Shown here: positions 6,621-10,085 of the stretch, in pieces
How positions within the stretch are numbered: position 1 is the stretch's first letter
Layout of the letters: every line of letters begins with the position of its first letter
Assembly (NCBI GenBank): GCA_030744635.1
Contig: JASLQE010000110.1
Span: 1-10,085, forward strand
Reading direction: 5' to 3'
Source of the DNA: Dehalococcoidia bacterium
GTDB taxonomy: Bacteria > Chloroflexota > Dehalococcoidia > JACVQG01 > JAHKAY01
DNA length: 10,085 nt
The notes under the pieces: model-generated
The model's input: the letters and a program-made list of their open reading frames with translations, nothing else
The model's database searches: none
What the model was told of the DNA's origin: nothing
Made by a program: the position numbers and the translations under genes

Positions 6621-6628
6621 ACCCCCTT

Positions 6629-7138
6629 ATGTTAATTGGACTGCTTTCTGACACACATATACCGGAAGCTGGAAGGTCCTTGCCTCAATCGGTAAAGGAC
6701 GCTTTTCAAGGTGTGGACCACATTTTCCACCTCGGGGATATATATGTTTCGGCGGTGCTGGACGAGCTGGAGGAGATAGCTCCACTCACCGCGGTCAGGG
6801 GCGATGACGATATACTGCGGGACCCCCGGGTAAAGGAGAAAGTTATCATGGAGGTTGAGGGGCTCAAAATAGGCCTCATTCACCGCTTCCACGGTCTCTA
6901 CTTCCTGTGGGGCATGGAGCAGGGTATGGACAACCAGTTCGGTAGCCACATGGATGTGGTAGTCTTCGGCGATACTCACTCCGCACTGGTCAAACCATAC
7001 AGCAAGAACGGCCTGGAGACGCTGCTGGTAAACCCAGGCAGTCCCATGCTGCCCAACTATTTCCACCGCCTGGGAAGTGTGGGCATGCTGGAGATTACGG
7101 AGGGCAAAGCCGAGGCCCGTATCGTGGAGTTGAAGTAA
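6629..7138 (+). CDS. Metallophosphoesterase, YfcE/MJ0936-like, first of three tandem copies
   Basis: This 169-residue protein has the calcineurin-like phosphodiesterase fold. Visible motifs are SDTH with D8 and H10, HLGD with bridging D37, and H85 in GLIHRF. Two usual metal ligands are changed: motif III reads RGDDD, so the expected asparagine is D59. The GHxH motif reads GDTH, so its first histidine is D115 while H117 remains. Activity or metal choice may therefore differ from typical family members. The frame is open to a GTG at 6611, but the ATG at 6629 gives the standard N-terminus (MLIGLLSDTH) and fits the leaderless promoter. By hand count 72 of the first 122 residues match the next gene. 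The stop is followed after 1 nt by that gene's ATG. The substrate is unknown; the family hydrolyses phosphodiesters. Confidence 0.9.
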   Translation: MLIGLLSDTHIPEAGRSLPQSVKDAFQGVDHIFHLGDIYVSAVLDELEEIAPLTAVRGDDDILRDPRVKEKVIMEVEGLKIGLIHRFHGLYFLWGMEQGMDNQFGSHMDVVVFGDTHSALVKPYSKNGLETLLVNPGSPMLPNYFHRLGSVGMLEITEGKAEARIVELK

Positions 7139-7139
7139 G

Positions 7140-7637
7140 ATGCGCATCGGCCTCCTCTCCGATACACATATACCTGAGACCAAGCGTATCTTCCCTAACC
7201 CGGTCCTGGAGGCCTTCCAGGGGGTGGACCTCATCCTGCATGCCGGCGATATCTACATCCCCTCCGCCCTGGACGAGCTCCAGCAGATAGCCCCGGTGCT
7301 GGCCGCCAGGGGAGACGATGATATGCTGCGGGACCCCCGTGTGAAGGAGCGGCATGTGATTGAGGTGGGTCCCCTCAAGGTGGGCCTGACCCATGTGTTT
7401 GAGGGCCTCCATCTCTACTGGGGCCTGGACAAAGCCATGGAGACGGAGTTTGGCGGCCCGGTTAACATTATCGTGTTCGGGCATACCCACTCCCCCCTCG
7501 TGAAGAGGGACAACAGTGTCATGCTGGTGAACCCAGGCAGCACCCTGCTGCCCCACTACCAGCCGAAGCTGGGAAGCGTGGGGATTCTGGATATTGACGA
7601 AAGCCGGATAACGGTAAGTCTGGTGGAGTTGAAATAG
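7140..7637 (+). CDS. Metallophosphoesterase, YfcE/MJ0936-like, second copy (most complete metal site)
   Basis: This is a 165-residue paralogue of the genes on both sides. It keeps D8/H10 (SDTH), D37 (HAGD), H85 (GLTHVF) and the full GHTH motif with H115 and H117. The only deviation is D59 in place of the usual asparagine (RGDDD), as in copy one. It is therefore the best candidate for a normal two-metal phosphodiesterase in the cluster. The ATG lies 1 nt after the previous stop. Its ribosome site, GGAG at 7126-7129, is encoded by the VELK tail of copy one. Its own C-terminus ends with the same LVELK, which supplies the ribosome site of copy three. The three genes are clearly one transcription unit. 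Confidence 0.92.
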   Translation: MRIGLLSDTHIPETKRIFPNPVLEAFQGVDLILHAGDIYIPSALDELQQIAPVLAARGDDDMLRDPRVKERHVIEVGPLKVGLTHVFEGLHLYWGLDKAMETEFGGPVNIIVFGHTHSPLVKRDNSVMLVNPGSTLLPHYQPKLGSVGILDIDESRITVSLVELK

Positions 7638-8189
7638 ATGCGCATCGGCCTCCTGGCCGATACCCACATACCACACGAAGTGCGGGAGTTACCCCCCCAG
7701 GTGAAAGAGGTCTTCAGCGATGTCGACCTCATCCTGCACGGAGGCGATATCTACGAGCTATCGCTCCTGGATGAGCTGGAAGAGATAGCCCCGGTGCTGG
7801 CCGCCAGGGGAAACGGCGATACCAAGCTACCCGATGACCCCCGCTTGAAGATTGCGCACCTGATGACGGTAGGGGGCCTGTCCCTGGGCCTGGCCCACGC
7901 CGTGGAGTACCCCGAGTTGGACTGGTACCCACTGGAGAAGTCAATGCAGCGGTTCTTTGGGGGCAGGGTGGACATTCTGGTGTGTGGGGATAGCCATGTG
8001 CCGGTGGCCGAGGAGTGCAAGGGGGTGGTGGTGGTCAATCCGGGAAGCCCCAGCTTGCCCTGGGGGCTGAGGCAGCTGGGCACGGTGGGTTTGCTGCAAG
8101 TGGATGATGGCCTGATAGAGACCAGGATTATTGACCTGGGCACGGGCACTGAACTCAGCCGATTGATAAAATATTTCGCGGAGACCTAA
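7638..8189 (+). CDS. Metallophosphoesterase, YfcE/MJ0936-like, third copy (divergent)
   Basis: This is a 183-residue paralogue, longer than the first two by a C-terminal tail (GTGTELSRLIKYFAET) and by a small insertion after motif III. It keeps D8/H10 (ADTH), D37 (HGGD) and H87 (GLAHAV), and unlike its neighbours has the normal asparagine N59 (ARGNGD). Its final motif reads GDSH, so the first histidine is D118 while H120 remains. The ATG abuts the TAG of copy two with no gap, with GGAG 9 nt upstream. Its first 17 bases match those of copy two exactly, and a 29-base block further on is identical too. This suggests recent duplication or gene conversion. Confidence 0.9.
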   Translation: MRIGLLADTHIPHEVRELPPQVKEVFSDVDLILHGGDIYELSLLDELEEIAPVLAARGNGDTKLPDDPRLKIAHLMTVGGLSLGLAHAVEYPELDWYPLEKSMQRFFGGRVDILVCGDSHVPVAEECKGVVVVNPGSPSLPWGLRQLGTVGLLQVDDGLIETRIIDLGTGTELSRLIKYFAET

Positions 8190-8203
8190 ACTTAGGCGCG
8201 CCC

Positions 8204-8380
8204 TTGTTGAAAGCTAATATTTTATTCGGGGTGATATTCCTGGCAATGGGGCTCACCCTGGCAATACGGGCCCTGCAGTGGGGAGGACTATCCCCCACTG
8301 CAGGGCTGTTGTTTGGGCTTATGCTGACGGGCGTGGGGGCCCTGCGCTTATGGGCCGGCCTGAAGGCGCGCCGCACTTGA
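8204..8380 (+). CDS. Small two-helix membrane protein, 58 codons
   Basis: The frame begins at TTG 8204 (a second TTG follows at 8207) and ends at TGA 8378-8380. It encodes a short N-terminus and two hydrophobic segments, about residues 6-20 (ILFGVIFLAMGLTLA) and 33-52 (AGLLFGLMLTGVGALRLWAG), with a polar turn between them and a basic tail KARRT. This hairpin topology with positive C-terminus is plausible for a real small membrane protein. The TTG start has only AGG about 7 nt upstream; a GTG at 8231 or ATG at 8246 would break the first helix. It lies between the phosphoesterases and the permease. No family is recognised. A 14-bp inverted repeat falls in the codons of the loop between the helices. 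Confidence 0.5.
   Translation: MLKANILFGVIFLAMGLTLAIRALQWGGLSPTAGLLFGLMLTGVGALRLWAGLKARRT
8270..8306 (+). repeat. Perfect 14-bp inverted repeat (GC-rich stem-loop)
   Basis: GCCCTGCAGTGGGG at 8270-8283 is matched by its exact reverse complement at 8293-8306, around a 9-nt loop. The stem would be very stable in RNA on either strand. It is followed by TGTTGTTTGG, only a loose T-rich stretch. It may be a termination or RNA-processing signal after the phosphoesterase genes, or a structural constraint inside the small membrane ORF. Confidence 0.65.
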
Positions 8381-8421
8381 GACACCGCTGGCCCACCGGC
8401 CCTGGCCACAATACATTCCGT

Positions 8422-9963
8422 ATGGCAGGCAGCCGCGGGGGGGGAGGCCGGGAGCCGTGGCATCCCAAGCCCGGCGACCGCATTATCCGCGTCCACCATG
8501 TACGTCAATACCATATGCGCCGGGTATTAGGGGTGCCCGCCCTGTACAGCGCCGGGTATGGCAATGTAGGCTCTTCCATCTACTATGCACTGGGGGTAGT
8601 AGCCCTGGTAGCCATGGGGGCTACTCCTGTTGCCCTGGGCATCGCCGGAGTCCTCTTTCTGTTCACAGTCATTACCTACGCCGAAGGCTCGGCCATGTTC
8701 CCCGAAGCGGGCGGCTCGGCCTCGTTCGCCCGCCATGCCTTTAATGATATGGTGGGCTTCATCTCCGGCTGGGCACTTATGCTCAGCTACATCGTCACCA
8801 TCGCCATCTCAGCCTTTATCATCCCTCCCTATATGGGACATTTCTACGAGCCGCTAAAGACGGACCCGGTAATAGGCACCTCCATCTCCATGGGTATCGT
8901 GCTGTTCCTGATGGTGCTTAATGTGATTGGGGTGAGGGAGACCTCTGTGGTCAACATCCTGGCCGCCACCGTTGACATACTCACCCAGCTCTTTCTCATT
9001 GTACTGGGGTTCATCTTTCTGTTTGACCCCAACCTGCTGGTCAGCCGAATCGTCGCCTACTGGCCGGGAACCAGCAGTCTTATCTTCGGTGTAGCCCTGG
9101 CTGCACTGGCTTACACGGGCGTAGAGACCGTCTCTCAAATGGCAGAGGAGACCCGGCGGCCCCAGACCCGTGTCCCTCGGGCCCTGATGCTCATGGTGAT
9201 AACCGTACTGGTGATGTTCGTAGGGGTAACCATGGTGGCTTTCTCCACCATGACCCCGGGGGAACTGGCCACCAACTGGGCCAAGGACCCCATCGCAGGC
9301 ATAGCCCACTTCCTGCCCCTTGAGCTGGCCTCCTCCACACCGGAGGGCCCGGTAGCCAGCGTGATGTTTACCTGGTTCGTAGAGGTACTGCAGCGGGTCC
9401 TGCCTCCCGTGGTGGCCTTGCTTGCGGCTACCATCTTGCTCATAGCCACCAATGCCGGACTGATAGGCGTTTCCCGCCTCGCCTTCTCCCTGGGTAAACA
9501 CCACCAGCTCCCCGGCGCCTTCAGCCTGGTCCACCCCCGGTTCAAGACCCCCTATGTGGCCGTCATCAGCTTCAGCCTGATGGCCCTGCTAATCCTGGTC
9601 CCCGGACTATTTCAGCCCCAGTTCCTTACCGCCCTGGGTGCCCTCTACACCTTCGGGTCGCTGCTGTCATTCTCCATAGCCCACCTCTCCATTCTGGCAC
9701 TGCGCGTGAGGCAACCACAGCTTCCAAGACCGTTTCACCGCGGGCCTGATTTCAAAATAAAAGGGAGGAAAATTCCTGTTACCGCCCTGCTGGGTTTACT
9801 GGCCACCGCCGCCATCTGGGCTGTAATAGTAGCTACTCAGCCTTACAGCCGTTGGGTGGGCTTTATATGGATGGGTGCAGGACTGGTCTTCTATGTGTTG
9901 TACCGAAAATCAGAGCGACTTTCCCTCTTCTCAGCCCCGGAAAAACCCCGGGGACCCCTATAA
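8422..9963 (+). CDS. APC-superfamily amino acid permease
   Basis: This is a 513-residue inner-membrane transporter with about 12 predicted helices. The first helix carries GYGNVGSSIYYALG at 45-58, the unwound substrate-binding segment typical of this APC branch. YAEGSAMFPEAGGSASF at 86-102 matches the conserved E-x-x-x-x-F-P-x-x-G-G loop. The AYTGVETVSQMAEETRRPQTRVPRA segment at 230-254 matches the family signature before helix 7. The protein ends in a charged tail. An ATG at 8422 is chosen as start; the frame is open back to 8278, and an ATG at 8515 would start just before helix 1. None has a good ribosome site, so the N-terminus is uncertain. Proteins of this branch often carry or neighbour a universal stress domain, and here that gene follows directly. 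The substrate is probably an amino acid or amine, not determined. Confidence 0.93.
   Translation: MAGSRGGGGREPWHPKPGDRIIRVHHVRQYHMRRVLGVPALYSAGYGNVGSSIYYALGVVALVAMGATPVALGIAGVLFLFTVITYAEGSAMFPEAGGSASFARHAFNDMVGFISGWALMLSYIVTIAISAFIIPPYMGHFYEPLKTDPVIGTSISMGIVLFLMVLNVIGVRETSVVNILAATVDILTQLFLIVLGFIFLFDPNLLVSRIVAYWPGTSSLIFGVALAALAYTGVETVSQMAEETRRPQTRVPRALMLMVITVLVMFVGVTMVAFSTMTPGELATNWAKDPIAGIAHFLPLELASSTPEGPVASVMFTWFVEVLQRVLPPVVALLAATILLIATNAGLIGVSRLAFSLGKHHQLPGAFSLVHPRFKTPYVAVISFSLMALLILVPGLFQPQFLTALGALYTFGSLLSFSIAHLSILALRVRQPQLPRPFHRGPDFKIKGRKIPVTALLGLLATAAIWAVIVATQPYSRWVGFIWMGAGLVFYVLYRKSERLSLFSAPEKPRGPL
9935..9953 (+). other. Small GC hairpin at the permease 3' end
   Basis: CCCCGG pairs with CCGGGG across a 7-nt loop (AAAAACC) just before the permease stop. 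No T-run follows, so it is at best a weak 3'-end or processing structure separating the permease from the next gene. Confidence 0.3.
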
Positions 9964-9968
9964 AGTGA

Positions 9969-9997
9969 TTGCCCCACGGTGGACTACGGATTATAAT
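9969..9997 (+). promoter_or_regulatory. Promoter of the universal stress protein gene, predicted leaderless
   Basis: A -35 TTGCCC (9969-9974), 17-nt spacer and perfect -10 TATAAT (9992-9997) lie directly upstream of the ATG at 10006. As at 6592-6620, exactly 8 nt separate the -10 from the start codon, so a leaderless transcript is predicted. It would let the stress gene be expressed independently of the permease. Confidence 0.65.
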
Positions 9998-10005
9998 GAT
10001 GGGCG

Positions 10006-10085
10006 ATGGTTTCCCACAGGGTGTTGGTTCCCGTAAAAGGGGGGGTTGCTGACGAGTCAGCGGTGCGGCTGGCCTGTAATATGGC
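10006..10085 (+). CDS. Universal stress protein (UspA family), N-terminal part (cut by window edge)
   Basis: The frame opens at ATG 10006, 42 nt after the permease stop, and runs off the right edge after 26 full codons. It reads MVSHRVLVPVKGG followed by VADESAVRLACNMA. The first beta strand (R-V-L-V-P-V), the following loop, and the helix beginning with S-A-x-x-L-A are the standard start of a Usp domain. The ATP-binding G-x-x-G motif would lie outside the window. Usp domains often accompany APC permeases, either fused or adjacent; here it is a separate gene with its own promoter. There is no Shine-Dalgarno site, in keeping with leaderless expression. Confidence 0.75.
   Translation, partial: MVSHRVLVPVKGGVADESAVRLACNM

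Larger units (their letters stand above)
6174..6628. other. Divergent intergenic region between nusA and the phosphoesterase genes
   Basis: No convincing protein gene or known RNA gene is visible here. The left end carries the nusA promoter and the right end the phosphoesterase promoter. In between are an imperfect 10-bp stem-loop (6345-6372), a direct repeat (6431-6460), a 6-bp inverted repeat (6482-6503), and a palindromic element overlapping a 16-codon mini-ORF (6545-6595). A 73-codon minus frame (6188-6409) overlaps the nusA promoter and has no family features. I find no TΨC-like motif of a tRNA. Confidence 0.6.

Noticed and set aside
6529..6651. 40-codon plus-strand ORF starting at ATG 6529
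   Set aside because: It spans the phosphoesterase promoter and start codon in another frame, and has no ribosome site of its own; the AAAGGAG lies after its start.
8854..9534. 226-codon minus-strand ORF inside the permease
   Set aside because: It is antisense to conserved transmembrane segments; the glycine, histidine and glutamine-rich translation is typical of a shadow frame.

Overview
The window looks like a chromosomal segment of a moderately GC-rich bacterium. The nusA-ylxR-infB-rbfA-truB order, the non-ATG starts and the style of the metallophosphoesterase and APC permease proteins suggest Chloroflexota, possibly Dehalococcoidia. This taxonomic guess is inference from protein style, not a search.

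Layout. On the minus strand, positions 1-1073 hold an ABC-2 type exporter pair: an ATPase and the N-terminal part of its permease, which runs off the left edge. A good -10 box lies upstream of the ATPase. Positions 1231-6128, also minus, are a compact translation/transcription operon in the order nusA, ylxR, infB, rbfA, truB, with gaps of 0-6 nt. A candidate promoter and a terminator-like hairpin lie in the short leader before nusA, which suggests attenuation. rimP and the L7Ae-like ylxQ gene, often present in this cluster, are not in the window.

Positions 6129-6628 form a 500-nt divergent intergenic region. It carries the nusA promoter leftwards, a second promoter rightwards, an 11-bp direct repeat, three inverted repeats and a 16-codon mini-ORF with a strong Shine-Dalgarno site. 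From 6629 to 8189 on the plus strand there are three tandem, almost fused paralogues of a YfcE/MJ0936-like metallophosphoesterase. They differ from each other at metal-binding positions. They are followed by a 58-codon membrane ORF containing a perfect 14-bp inverted repeat, an APC-superfamily amino-acid permease, and the start of a universal stress protein cut by the right edge.

How the genes fit together. The minus operon serves transcription elongation/termination (NusA), initiation (IF2), 30S maturation (RbfA) and tRNA pseudouridylation (TruB). The plus genes may form a phosphodiesterase module and a transporter-plus-stress-protein module. The most interesting signals are the complementary metal-ligand substitutions in the three phosphoesterases, two promoters placed exactly 8 nt before ATG codons (predicting leaderless mRNAs), and the possible NusA autoregulatory leader. 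I see no CRISPR array, insertion sequence, tRNA or rRNA.
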